64,000 bases of DNA. Origin: an uncultured Enterobacterales bacterium (GTDB lineage Bacteria; Pseudomonadota; Gammaproteobacteria; Enterobacterales; CALYQQ01). The notes under the pieces were generated by a model, which did not search any database, was not told the DNA's origin, and worked only from the letters and a program-made list of their open reading frames with translations. Location: contig CALYQQ010000006.1 in NCBI GenBank assembly GCA_945288535.1, forward strand, positions 83,405-147,404. The letters are read 5' to 3'. This document shows, one piece after another, positions 42,826-52,031 of this stretch (position 1 is its first letter; each line of letters starts with the position of its first letter). Both the position numbers and the translations under genes were made by a program.

Positions 42826-43935
42826 TTAGTTTTGCTCCATTTGACGACAATCTAACCAGGAAATATCAGTATTATTAACTTTCTTATAGATAAAAGGCAC
42901 CACAAATTTAGCTTTATCATGAATATCGTGAAATAAAATAATACCTTTTCGCCATAATAACATTAATGTTAAAACACGATCAGCAACTTGTTTGGTTGTA
43001 ATTTTAGTATTCCAGTCTTGAGAATCAATATTCCATAATATGACACTTAATTTATTTTGTTTAAAAAAATCACTGCTATTTGCTTTACGCATACCATAAG
43101 GGGGGCGAAATGCGGGAAAATAATGCGGACCAAAAACAGTAGCCAAGAAATTATGTGTACGTGTAATTGATTCTTGCCACTCATTCCACGCTGTATGTGA
43201 TTTATGTAACCAACCATGTGATGACACGCACTGGTCTTTATATAGTTTAACCAGATCACTTACTCTTTGATATCGTAGACGTTGTTGTGTTTTTTCACCT
43301 AATAGAAAGAATAATGAATGAAGATTGTATTTTTTAATCGTATGAAGAAGTTGATCAGTTGATCCCTCTAATGGACTTGGTCCATCATCAAATGAAAAAA
43401 TAAATTGCCCGTCCTGAAACTCTGATCCATTCTTTTCAATTGAAGAAAAAAGTCGAATTTCACTCGTTATTCTTGGAAAAATCGCAGCTAAACGTAATTG
43501 TTCATAAAGGTAATTATGATAAAATTGGCGTCGCTCTGGATCTATAGCTGTTTTTTTGGTCAATTTTTTTAGTTGCTCGACTGATTTCATTGGCTGACAA
43601 TCAATACCACAACTTTTAAGTGCTTGCTGATAATTATCTAGTAATTTACGCCAAAAACTTTGTCGAACAATATCAATGGAGACCATATTAATTTGTTCTA
43701 ATTTTAAATCAAGTAAATCGACAAGTTGTTTTAGAGTATAGTTTTCACTTTCCAATAGGGAATGAGAAAATGCTAGAATTTCTGCACGAGACATTTCATC
43801 AAAACTAACTTGATTATTAAACTCACTTTGTCTTAATTTACTTCGATCAATGATAGCAATACGTTTCGGTTCACTCGCATAACTCATTGAAATCAACAAA
43901 ATAAATAGCACGATAAATGTAAGTATTCGGTTCAT
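42826..43935 (-). CDS. Secreted polysaccharide deacetylase (NodB domain)
   Basis: The 369-aa product has a signal peptide (residues 1-20, cleaved near SYA-SE), an N-terminal helical region of about 150 residues and a C-terminal carbohydrate esterase 4 domain. Its motifs are FSFDDGPSP (catalytic Asp and metal Asp), SHGWLHKSH (metal His pair), FRPPYG, LWNIDSQDW and ILFHDI. It should act in the periplasm on N-acetylated glycans such as peptidoglycan or poly-GlcNAc. The target is not clear. The N-terminal domain is not one I recognise, and no glycan synthesis genes lie nearby. It is convergent with yqjK. Confidence 0.85.
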   Translation of the reverse strand: MNRILTFIVLFILLISMSYASEPKRIAIIDRSKLRQSEFNNQVSFDEMSRAEILAFSHSLLESENYTLKQLVDLLDLKLEQINMVSIDIVRQSFWRKLLDNYQQALKSCGIDCQPMKSVEQLKKLTKKTAIDPERRQFYHNYLYEQLRLAAIFPRITSEIRLFSSIEKNGSEFQDGQFIFSFDDGPSPLEGSTDQLLHTIKKYNLHSLFFLLGEKTQQRLRYQRVSDLVKLYKDQCVSSHGWLHKSHTAWNEWQESITRTHNFLATVFGPHYFPAFRPPYGMRKANSSDFFKQNKLSVILWNIDSQDWNTKITTKQVADRVLTLMLLWRKGIILFHDIHDKAKFVVPFIYKKVNNTDISWLDCRQMEQN

Positions 43936-44289
43936 CCATTATTTTCCATCAAAAAATAGTCTATCCAACCATTGATATTAGATAATTTTTTTATTCCAGT
44001 TTCACATGCTGCTTTATTAAATTATTAATTATAGTAAATTGTATTTTCTTCTTAATGTAATTTTATTATCAAAATCTTTATTTTATTTTACTAAACACCC
44101 TTGTTTTTCAATAAATGACTTTTATCATTCTAATTTATCTCTAAATTGATTAGATTAGTTTTAGTATTTATTTCAATACGTTAATTTTAATATATTCTAT
44201 TTTATCATTTTAGGCTATTCATAATTAATATTACATATAACAAGAATAGTAAAGCCAGTATCTATAAAAATAATTTATGAGGAAAACAT
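43936..44289. other. Divergent spacer deacetylase / hcp
   Basis: About 350 AT-rich bases with both promoters. I looked for FNR (TTGAT-N4-ATCAA) and NsrR-like palindromes upstream of hcp and found only half-matches (TTGATTAGATTAG). AGGAAAA precedes the hcp ATG. Confidence 0.5.
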
Positions 44290-45933
44290 ATGGTTATGTT
44301 TTGTTATCAATGCCAGGAAACAACTAATAGTCAAGCCTGTACATCTACAGGTGTATGTGGAAAAAACCCTGATACAGCGGCTATTCAAGATTTACTTCTC
44401 TATGTCACAAATGGGATTTGTATTTATAACATTGAATTACAAAAACAAAATAAACGTGCCTACAATGCAGACAAGTTTGTTATTGATGCATTATTTATGA
44501 CGATTACAAATGCCAATTTTAATTTTGAACAACTTAGCCATAAAATTACTGAAGGGCTTACAATTAAAATGGCTTTGGCAAAGCAGATAAATTCAGAATT
44601 AACCCATTGGCCTGAAGAGTGTTTGTGGTTTGGTGAAAAACAGGATTATTTAACTAAAGCATTGACCGTAGGTGTAGTAAAAAATGAGCATTCTGATATT
44701 CAATCATTAAAAGAAATGATTCGTTATGGAATAAAAGGTATTGCTGCTTACCTGTATCATGCTATACAACTTGATGTAAAAGATGATGCTATTATACTTT
44801 TCATACAGTCTGCTTTAGCTCAAATGACTCAAAAGACTCTTTCTATTGATGAATTATTTGCCCTCGTTTTAGAAACAGGTAACTACGGTATACAAGCCAT
44901 GGCTTTACTAGATAAAGCAAATACCGATCATTTTGGCCAACCTGAATTAACAAACGTGACACTAGCAGTAGGTAAACAACCAGGTATTCTTGTAAGCGGT
45001 CATGACTTACTTGACCTTGAAGAATTACTTCAGCAAACCGAAGGAACAGGTATCGATATTTATACGCATAGTGAAATGCTACCAGCACATTATTATCCTG
45101 CATTAAAACGTTATCCACATTTAATTGGTAATTATGGTGGGGCATGGTGGCAACAAAAAAAGGACTTTAACACATTTAATGGTCCTATTCTTTTTACAAC
45201 TAATTGTATTGTTCCACCTAGTAATAAGGCGAACTATCGTAATAAATTATTTACGACAGGAGCGACAGGATTAACAGATTCGATATATATTCCTGAACGT
45301 CGCGATGGAAAACCAAAAGACTTTTCATCTATTATTAATGTCGCTAAGCAATGCCACCCTCCCTTGCCGATCGAGCAAGGATCAATAACCGGTGGTTTTG
45401 CCCATCACCAATTATTGCTATTAAAAGATAAAATTGTTAATGCCGTAAAATCTGGCAAAATTCGTAAATTTGTTGTTATGGCAGGTTGCGATGGGCGAAT
45501 GAAAAATAGGCATTATTATACTGAATTTGCGCAAGCATTGACAAAAGATACCATAATATTAACTGCTGGTTGTGCTAAGTACCGCTATAACAAATTAGAT
45601 TTAGGTAATATTGACGGTATTCCACGCATTTTGGATGCTGGGCAATGTAATGATTGTTACTCCTTAGTCGTACTTGCCCTTGAGCTAAAAAAAGCATTTA
45701 ATCTGGAGGATGTTAATCAATTACCTATTATATTTAATATTGCCTGGTATGAACAAAAAGCCATTATTGTGCTCTTAGCACTTCTTTATTTGGGGATAAA
45801 AAACATTCATTTGGGGCCAACTTTACCTGCCTTTTTATCTGAAAATATATTGGCTATTCTTACGGATAAATTTGGTATAACAAGTATTTCAAGTGTAGAA
45901 AACGATATGGCTATTTTTTTCAGAGAAGTATAA
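44290..45933 (+). CDS. hcp: Hydroxylamine reductase / hybrid cluster protein, class I cysteine spacing
   Basis: The 547-aa cytoplasmic protein reduces hydroxylamine or nitric oxide and can serve as an S-nitrosylase under anaerobic conditions. The N-terminal cluster motif is CYQCQETTNSQACTSTGVCG, C-X2-C-X8-C-X5-C. This is the [4Fe-4S] class I spacing of anaerobes; E. coli Hcp has C-X2-C-X11-C-X6-C. The hybrid-cluster ligands are present: SGHD, HSEMLPAH, TTNCIVPP, AGCDGRM, TAGCAKYR, AGQCNDCYS and WYEQKA. The internal ATG at 44296 (MFCYQC) is the usual family start. No hcr reductase gene is adjacent. It ends with a strong hairpin. Confidence 0.94.
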   Translation: MVMFCYQCQETTNSQACTSTGVCGKNPDTAAIQDLLLYVTNGICIYNIELQKQNKRAYNADKFVIDALFMTITNANFNFEQLSHKITEGLTIKMALAKQINSELTHWPEECLWFGEKQDYLTKALTVGVVKNEHSDIQSLKEMIRYGIKGIAAYLYHAIQLDVKDDAIILFIQSALAQMTQKTLSIDELFALVLETGNYGIQAMALLDKANTDHFGQPELTNVTLAVGKQPGILVSGHDLLDLEELLQQTEGTGIDIYTHSEMLPAHYYPALKRYPHLIGNYGGAWWQQKKDFNTFNGPILFTTNCIVPPSNKANYRNKLFTTGATGLTDSIYIPERRDGKPKDFSSIINVAKQCHPPLPIEQGSITGGFAHHQLLLLKDKIVNAVKSGKIRKFVVMAGCDGRMKNRHYYTEFAQALTKDTIILTAGCAKYRYNKLDLGNIDGIPRILDAGQCNDCYSLVVLALELKKAFNLEDVNQLPIIFNIAWYEQKAIIVLLALLYLGIKNIHLGPTLPAFLSENILAILTDKFGITSISSVENDMAIFFREV

Positions 45934-46246
45934 TGCTTAAATAATTTTCATGATTAGAGTAGGCTGGATAACATATCCAGCCTATAAAAATAATTATGAT
46001 TAATATACAACAATATATGAAGAAAAATAATCTTTATATTTTTCATACTGTATTTTATTTTTTAATCTCATAAGCTGAAAAATAATAAATTTTATTATAT
46101 ATAATGACACTAAAATAAAAAAATTTATTGTCAAGTGAACTTATTTACTACCTGATAACAAACAAACCAAATAATAAAGATAATTATCAGTAAGTTACAA
46201 AAAGACGTGTTTAATCTATCCGATTTAACTTCTCTTAATTAGCTAA
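45934..46246. other. Convergent spacer hcp / 430-aa ORF
   Basis: About 310 AT-rich bases; it holds the hcp terminator and nothing else that I can support. Confidence 0.55.
45960..45984 (+). terminator. Hairpin terminator of hcp
   Basis: TAGGCTGGATA pairs with TATCCAGCCTA around ACA, about 27 bases after the hcp stop. There is no clear U tract after it (TAAAAATAATT), so it may work as a 3' stabiliser. Confidence 0.75.
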
Positions 46247-47539
46247 TTAAATTTGTAACTTAGCAGTAAGCGAATCATATAATCCATGTTGGACTAATAA
46301 CTCATCAAACTTTGCCGTTGGTATAATAAGTGTATTGCGCATATTAATAATTAATTCTTCAAAATTATAACTTCCTGTAATATAGTCATTTTTACCAGCA
46401 GAAGAGATGATTTTTTCTACATGCTTCGGCTTGAAATATCTAATATAAGCATAATATTTTACCATCCACTCATTTGAATATTCATATGAAGGTGACTGAG
46501 CATAAAAATCAACAATTCTATCGAGAAATATTGGATTTAATGATTTGGCACCACCTGAAATAATAGAAGTTAGCTCTTCATCAGTAAGGGAACCAATGCG
46601 ATATTCGATATCCTTTTTAAGTGGTCCATAAGATAGTAACCACTTGACCAATTTCACATTATTTATAGGTAAATTCCTAACATAATTGGCTACTTTTTTT
46701 CTAGAGGTGTCATCAAAAAATGGCCAAATTTTAGGACTATAAGAGACGAGATAAAGAATTTGCTCGACATTTTGGTCCTTAATTGTTGCCGCTATCTTAG
46801 GCAGCTCTACCTGTAATATTCTATGCGATATCCGTTTATACAACTCTATTGTTGTATTAAATATAATGTAATAGCGTATTTTTTGCTGAAAAGTTAGTTC
46901 ATACGAAATACATTTCTCTATCAAATAAGTAAAAAACTCTTTAAATAAACTGTCCCGAGCATGTGCTAAAACACTGTCTTTCAAAAAATAGATAATTTGC
47001 TCTTTATTTGTAGGAAAAGCTTGGCTTTCTATGTAGTTTATTAATAAGTCAAGTTCGCCTTTACCATAATAGGCAGGATGTTGCAATAAGTGTGTTATAG
47101 CTGAAACGATATGAACTTTTACTAACTCACTTGTAGGTTCAAATATCTCATCACCAGGATTAAGAAGGGGCTTTATGCACCGTTTTTTGTCCTGTTGTAA
47201 ACGCATTAAATCAATGCTATCTGCATAAGAAATTAATTCAAACCGATCACGTGCAATAGTAATAAAATCTTTTTCAAGACAAGCAAACTCAACGGTATCA
47301 CTTATATCTGCTTTCTTCTCAATACTTGCAATTAATTTACCTGCTGTCGCCTCGCCTGCCACGGCAAGTTCTTTTAATTTATCAAATAAATCAAAGGTTA
47401 CAGCTGCCCAAATAGATAAAATGGCCGCCCGAAAGGCCCCTGCCTGATAACATTGAATCGCTTCCTGAATATACTGTTTTGCGTATTTATTACGACATTT
47501 AGACAGTAACTTATCCAGATCTTCTAATGGCAAAGCCAT
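46247..47539 (-). CDS. Unrecognised 430-aa soluble protein, possible HEPN-like N-terminal domain
   Basis: I do not recognise this protein with certainty. It is soluble, helix-rich and has no signal peptide or membrane segment. The N-terminal 120 residues (..QEAIQCYQAGAFRAAILSIWAA.. then ..DLFDKLKELAVAGEA..) resemble the helical domain of HEPN-type proteins found in defence loci. Where such proteins have an RxxxxH motif near RCxHP, this one reads DKKRCIKP, so any RNase motif would be lost. The segment ..EPTSELVKVHIVSAITHLLQHP.. follows. The rest is a long helical region. It stands alone between long AT spacers, which fits an acquired gene. AGGAGA lies just before the ATG. Confidence 0.6.
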   Translation of the reverse strand: MALPLEDLDKLLSKCRNKYAKQYIQEAIQCYQAGAFRAAILSIWAAVTFDLFDKLKELAVAGEATAGKLIASIEKKADISDTVEFACLEKDFITIARDRFELISYADSIDLMRLQQDKKRCIKPLLNPGDEIFEPTSELVKVHIVSAITHLLQHPAYYGKGELDLLINYIESQAFPTNKEQIIYFLKDSVLAHARDSLFKEFFTYLIEKCISYELTFQQKIRYYIIFNTTIELYKRISHRILQVELPKIAATIKDQNVEQILYLVSYSPKIWPFFDDTSRKKVANYVRNLPINNVKLVKWLLSYGPLKKDIEYRIGSLTDEELTSIISGGAKSLNPIFLDRIVDFYAQSPSYEYSNEWMVKYYAYIRYFKPKHVEKIISSAGKNDYITGSYNFEELIINMRNTLIIPTAKFDELLVQHGLYDSLTAKLQI

Positions 47540-48455
47540 AATGTCTCCTACCTGAAAAACAACAGATTCCTTTTTAGCTAAAACTAAGTAACTACTGTTA
47601 TTTCAAAAAAGTGTTCTGAATTAATTTCTATCAGACATAATAAAATAATCCTAAGATAATTAGGCATATAAAAATCTTATAGAATACATACCCAAAAAAT
47701 TTTTGATATTATAATAGTTTCCAACATGTTTTTTCTGAAAACATTAAGCTGAAAGTACACGTTCTACGTTGTTAATATGACTCCACTAAATAATAAAAAT
47801 TTCAATCAATAAAAACAATCTATTTTTTCTTTTTAAGATCAAAATTTAAAATAAAAATTATAAATAATGTTGTAACTTTTTTATCTTATTAAAATTTTAA
47901 AAAAATAGCAAAACTTTATTTTATTTCATTAAATATGAAAAAATTTTTCATAGGTATTATAAAATTTATCATACTATTTTATAATTAGTTGTCATTAAAA
48001 AATATACTTAATCTATAGATAAAAAATAATGTTTATTATTATAGTTATTTTTATATATTTATATATTAATTGAAGAATTATGCATAATAATAAAACATAA
48101 GCCAATTTAAATGCTGTATCAAAGCAATTTTTCCATTTTTATCTAGTAATATAGGATAAAACCGTGATACAGTAGTGCATTACTATTAATTTATCTCTCA
48201 ATTATTATATGCAATTTATCATTTATTTGTTATAAATTGCTTAAATATAATATTATCTATTGATAAAGAATAATTAATAATTATATGACTTATCAGTATT
48301 CTACTTACTCTTCCTGGCGTTATTTAATATATTTTTAAATTAACTATCTATTAGTACATCATAAGAAGTAAACACTACTATTGAATAATAGTAGTGTTCC
48401 TATGATGTTTTATTTCTCTAATCTTATTAATACTATTTAAAGAAATGGCTCTGTA
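47540..48455. other. 0.9-kb AT-rich spacer with nested hairpin
   Basis: Between the 430-aa ORF and dcuA. Most of it is extremely AT-rich with no ORF. The right end carries the nested hairpin after dcuA. No RNA gene or transposon remnant is recognisable. Confidence 0.55.
48356..48408 (-). terminator. Nested inverted repeat, probable dcuA terminator
   Basis: AACACTACTATT pairs perfectly with AATAGTAGTGTT around GAAT (48371-48398). An outer arm ACATCATA pairs with TATGATGT. On the plus strand it is followed by TTTATTTCT, and on the minus strand by ACTAATAG, so it may stop plus-strand readthrough too. It lies about 50 bases after the dcuA stop. Confidence 0.7.
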
Positions 48456-49769
48456 TCAAAGCACAATTTCGCCCCAAATAAAACCAAAACAAACTGATAA
48501 TATAATGGTTAATACCCCTGGAATAATAAATGGATGATCAAATACATATTTACCGATACGAGTAGATCCAGTATCATCCATTTCGACAGCCACAAGTAAT
48601 GTTGGATATGTCGGTAAAATAAATAAAGCCGATACTGCTGCAAATGAGGCGACTAATGTCACAGGCGTTGCAGTCAAACTAATGGCTAGTGGCATTAAAG
48701 CTCGAGCAGTAGCTGCCTGAGAATAAAGAAGCATTGATGCAAAAAATAATGCAACAGCTAATAGCCATGGATTAGCTTCAAGAACACTATCGGCTAATGC
48801 TTTAATTGCTGTTTCATGTGCCGATACAAAAGTAGCTCCTAACCAAGCTACACCTAAAATACAAACACATGCACTCATTCCAGATTTAAATGTTGGTGCA
48901 TTGAGAACTTCTGCAGGTTCTATCTTACATAATAAAGAAATAGCCGTTGCCGCAGTTAACATAAATACAATTATGGCTTGGTCACGTGTTAGTACAATAT
49001 GTTGTTTATTAATCCAGCCAATTTTATCACTAATCAATGTCGCATAAAGGGTTACCGCGACGATTGCGATCAAAAAAATAACTACAGAACACTTAGCATA
49101 AGGTTTTATTTGCATATTACTGACACCACGCATGCTTATTAACCCATTGGCTAAACGCTCTTGATAGACAGGATCATCTTTTAGTTCTTTACCTAATGTA
49201 TTCGTAATAAAAGAAGTGATAATAACTGCTAGTAATGTTGTTGGAATACAGACCATTAAAATATCAATATAGCCAACCCCCAGTGGCTCCATTACTCCCG
49301 CAAAAAATACTACGGCCGCAGATATTGGTGAAGCCGTAATCGCTACTTGCGAAGCAACAACTGCGATGGAAAGTGGACGAGAGGGTCTAATACCTTGTTC
49401 TTTAGCTACTTCTGCAATGACAGGCAATGTAGAAAAAGCTGTATGTCCGGTACCTGCCATTATTGTCATAAAATAGGTAATAATTGGGGAAATATAGGTG
49501 ATGTATTTTGGATGTTTACGTAATAAACGTTCAGTAATTACTACTAAATAATCAACGCCACCTGCAACTTGCATTGCACCTATTGCCGCAATCACTGACA
49601 TAATAATTAAAATAACGTCAATTGGTACACTACCAGGCGTGACACCTGTCATTGCTAAAACGAGAACTCCTAGCCCCCCCGCAAATCCTATGCCAATACT
49701 TCCTAGGCGTGAACCTAAGAAAATGGCAGTTAACACAATTAATAATTGTCCAACTATCATCCAGTCCAT
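48456..49769 (-). CDS. dcuA: Anaerobic C4-dicarboxylate transporter DcuA
   Basis: The 437-aa inner-membrane protein (E. coli DcuA 433 aa) exchanges fumarate, malate or aspartate for succinate during anaerobic growth. It matches DcuA rather than DcuB in IGIGFAGGLGVLVLA, ITASPISAAVVF, GMSACVCILGVAWLG and ILPTYPTLLVAVEMDDTGSTRIGKYVF. It has about ten membrane helices. It is directly downstream of aspA with about 50 bases between them, the E. coli aspA-dcuA arrangement: aspartate taken up is deaminated to fumarate. Confidence 0.94.
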   Translation of the reverse strand: MDWMIVGQLLIVLTAIFLGSRLGSIGIGFAGGLGVLVLAMTGVTPGSVPIDVILIIMSVIAAIGAMQVAGGVDYLVVITERLLRKHPKYITYISPIITYFMTIMAGTGHTAFSTLPVIAEVAKEQGIRPSRPLSIAVVASQVAITASPISAAVVFFAGVMEPLGVGYIDILMVCIPTTLLAVIITSFITNTLGKELKDDPVYQERLANGLISMRGVSNMQIKPYAKCSVVIFLIAIVAVTLYATLISDKIGWINKQHIVLTRDQAIIVFMLTAATAISLLCKIEPAEVLNAPTFKSGMSACVCILGVAWLGATFVSAHETAIKALADSVLEANPWLLAVALFFASMLLYSQAATARALMPLAISLTATPVTLVASFAAVSALFILPTYPTLLVAVEMDDTGSTRIGKYVFDHPFIIPGVLTIILSVCFGFIWGEIVL

Positions 49770-49820
49770 ATAATTTCCTATTTATTAATGGTTAATATAT
49801 TATTTATTGAATATTACACA

Positions 49821-51224
49821 TTATTTTTTTACTAAATGAGGATGGATCAAATTATCAAAGGAAAAAATTTCATTCCATTTTTCTTGTGAAATTAACTGTT
49901 TTTCCTGTACGACAATTTGATAAATAGATTTATTTTGTTGATAACCTTCACGGGCAATTTCAGCACACTGTTTATAACCTAATATTGGATTTAATAGAGT
50001 TACAATACCTAATGAATTCATGACCATTTCTTCAGTTCGCTCTTTATTAGCGGTAATACCTTTGATGCAATTATTAGTAAGACTTTTAACTGCGTTTTGC
50101 ATTGCACTAATTGAACTAAATAATGCATAACTAATCACCGGCTCCATTACATTGAGTTGTAACTGACCTGCTGAAGCGGCTAATGTGACTGTGAGATCCA
50201 TTCCAATAACAAAAAATGCTGTTTGATTAACAACTTCAGGAATAACGGGATTAACTTTTCCAGGCATAATTGATGATCCTGGTTGTAGTTGTGGTAAATT
50301 AATTTCATTCAATCCACTACGTGGTCCAGATGCAAGTATCCTTAAATCATTGCAGATCTTAGTTAATTTTGCAGCTGTCCTTTTCACAACACCTGAAAGT
50401 TGTACGTAGGCACCTGTATCTGATGTGGCTTCAACCAAATCCTGAGCCAGAACGAAATCAATACCTGTCAAATCTTTTAAATATCTGGTAGCTAATTCTG
50501 GATAACCTACTGGTGCATTAACTGATGTACCTATCGCTGTTGCGCCTAAATTTACTTCTCGTAATAAATGGCAAGATTCCTCAATACGCTGGATCTCTTC
50601 ACCTATTGTTGTCGCAAAACCATGAAACTCATCTCCCATCGACATCGGCACAGCGTCTTGTAAATGTGTCCTTCCCATTTTCAAAATAGCAGCAAACTCT
50701 TCCCCTTTGTTATATAAAGCCTGCTGTAATTCTTGTAATGTATCAATATAAGACGATAACCGCATAATCAATGCTAATCGGAAGGCTGTAGGATATACAT
50801 CATTGGTTGATTGAGAACAATTGACATGATCATTTGGGCTAATCGTCGTATAGTCACCTTTCGGTTTACCTAACATTTCTAATGCAATATTAGCAATAAC
50901 TTCATTTGCGTTCATGTTAGTAGAGGTACCCGCACCTCCTTGAATAAAATCTGTCACAAATTGATCAATAAATTCGCCTGCAATCAAGCGGTCACACGCT
51001 TTAATAATAGCATCAGCGATACTAGCATCTAATACACCAATGTCTCTATTAGCCATTGCCGCAGCTTTTTTAACATAGGCTAAACTTTTAACCATTTTAG
51101 GTTCACGAGACATGGGTAAACCCGTAATATAAAAATTTTCTTTTCCTCTAACTGTTTGAACTCCATAGTAAACATCATCAGGTAATTTACGCTCGCCTAA
51201 AAAATCTTTCTCAATTCTGCTCAT
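49821..51224 (-). CDS. aspA: Aspartate ammonia-lyase
   Basis: The 467-aa product (E. coli AspA 478 aa) converts aspartate to fumarate and ammonia. The fumarase/aspartase signature is GSSIMPGKVNPV (about residues 318-329). GAGTSTNMNANEVIANIALE, SPNDHVNCSQSTND and GRTHLQDAVPMSMGDEFHG are also present. It is cytoplasmic and leads the aspA-dcuA operon. The C-terminus (..NLIHPHLVKK) is a little shorter than in E. coli. FNR or CRP sites could not be confirmed upstream. Confidence 0.96.
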   Translation of the reverse strand: MSRIEKDFLGERKLPDDVYYGVQTVRGKENFYITGLPMSREPKMVKSLAYVKKAAAMANRDIGVLDASIADAIIKACDRLIAGEFIDQFVTDFIQGGAGTSTNMNANEVIANIALEMLGKPKGDYTTISPNDHVNCSQSTNDVYPTAFRLALIMRLSSYIDTLQELQQALYNKGEEFAAILKMGRTHLQDAVPMSMGDEFHGFATTIGEEIQRIEESCHLLREVNLGATAIGTSVNAPVGYPELATRYLKDLTGIDFVLAQDLVEATSDTGAYVQLSGVVKRTAAKLTKICNDLRILASGPRSGLNEINLPQLQPGSSIMPGKVNPVIPEVVNQTAFFVIGMDLTVTLAASAGQLQLNVMEPVISYALFSSISAMQNAVKSLTNNCIKGITANKERTEEMVMNSLGIVTLLNPILGYKQCAEIAREGYQQNKSIYQIVVQEKQLISQEKWNEIFSFDNLIHPHLVKK

Positions 51225-52031
51225 TATAAAACCTTATATTTATCAATTAATTTATTATTTAACCTTTTTATTTTACTGTTACTATATCATTTAGTGATAA
51301 ATACGCATCTTTTTATTACCTATAAAATTTGTAATTTAGTTAATACTCTATGATAAGCAAGTTACTATAATAAGAAAAAAGAATAATGATAATTGCATCA
51401 TTAATATTACTACTATTTATAATACTGTCATTTAATAGGATCTCTTATTTAAAAAAGAATATATGTAATTATCTATGATTAAATTTTGTAAATACTAAAG
51501 AAAATTTTATCAAATAACATAGCTATTTTCGATGGTAACGTAAAAGAAAATAAATACATTAACCTTATATTTATCTATTTAATTTAGTAAGTTATATAAA
51601 TTAAAAATAAATTACTTTATTTAATAAATTCATTGTTAACTATTTTAACTTGCTTTATATTTCCATATTTATCTAAAATAGTTAATAATATTATTAATAT
51701 TTCAATATTTTTTAATTAAATTATTATAATTAAAACAAAAAAAATAAAAAATTATTTTAAATGATAATGTTAGTATATGATAAATTTTATTATGATATAA
51801 TTATCATTTAATAATTATTCTATTATTTTAATTAATATTCTATAATCACATTAATATTAATAATGTTGATTAAATTATTATCTTAAAATATTTTCAATAT
51901 AAAGCAAAAAAGGAATAACATTTATTGGAATGGTATAATATTTACTACTAACTTATATAACATATTATAATAACACATTTATTTATTATAAGAATTTAAA
52001 AATAAAATGGATGCATAGGAAAAAATAGCTG
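51225..52031. other. 0.8-kb extremely AT-rich spacer
   Basis: Divergent spacer between aspA and the 321-aa membrane protein. It is almost all A and T with stops in all frames. A small palindrome-like ATCATTTAGTGAT lies near 51286, but I cannot assign it. Confidence 0.55.

Noticed and set aside
43936-44289. FNR or NsrR operator upstream of hcp
   Set aside because: Only half-sites were seen; not enough to call in AT-rich DNA.
44843-45145. 100-aa minus-strand ORF inside hcp
   Set aside because: Antisense shadow of hcp.
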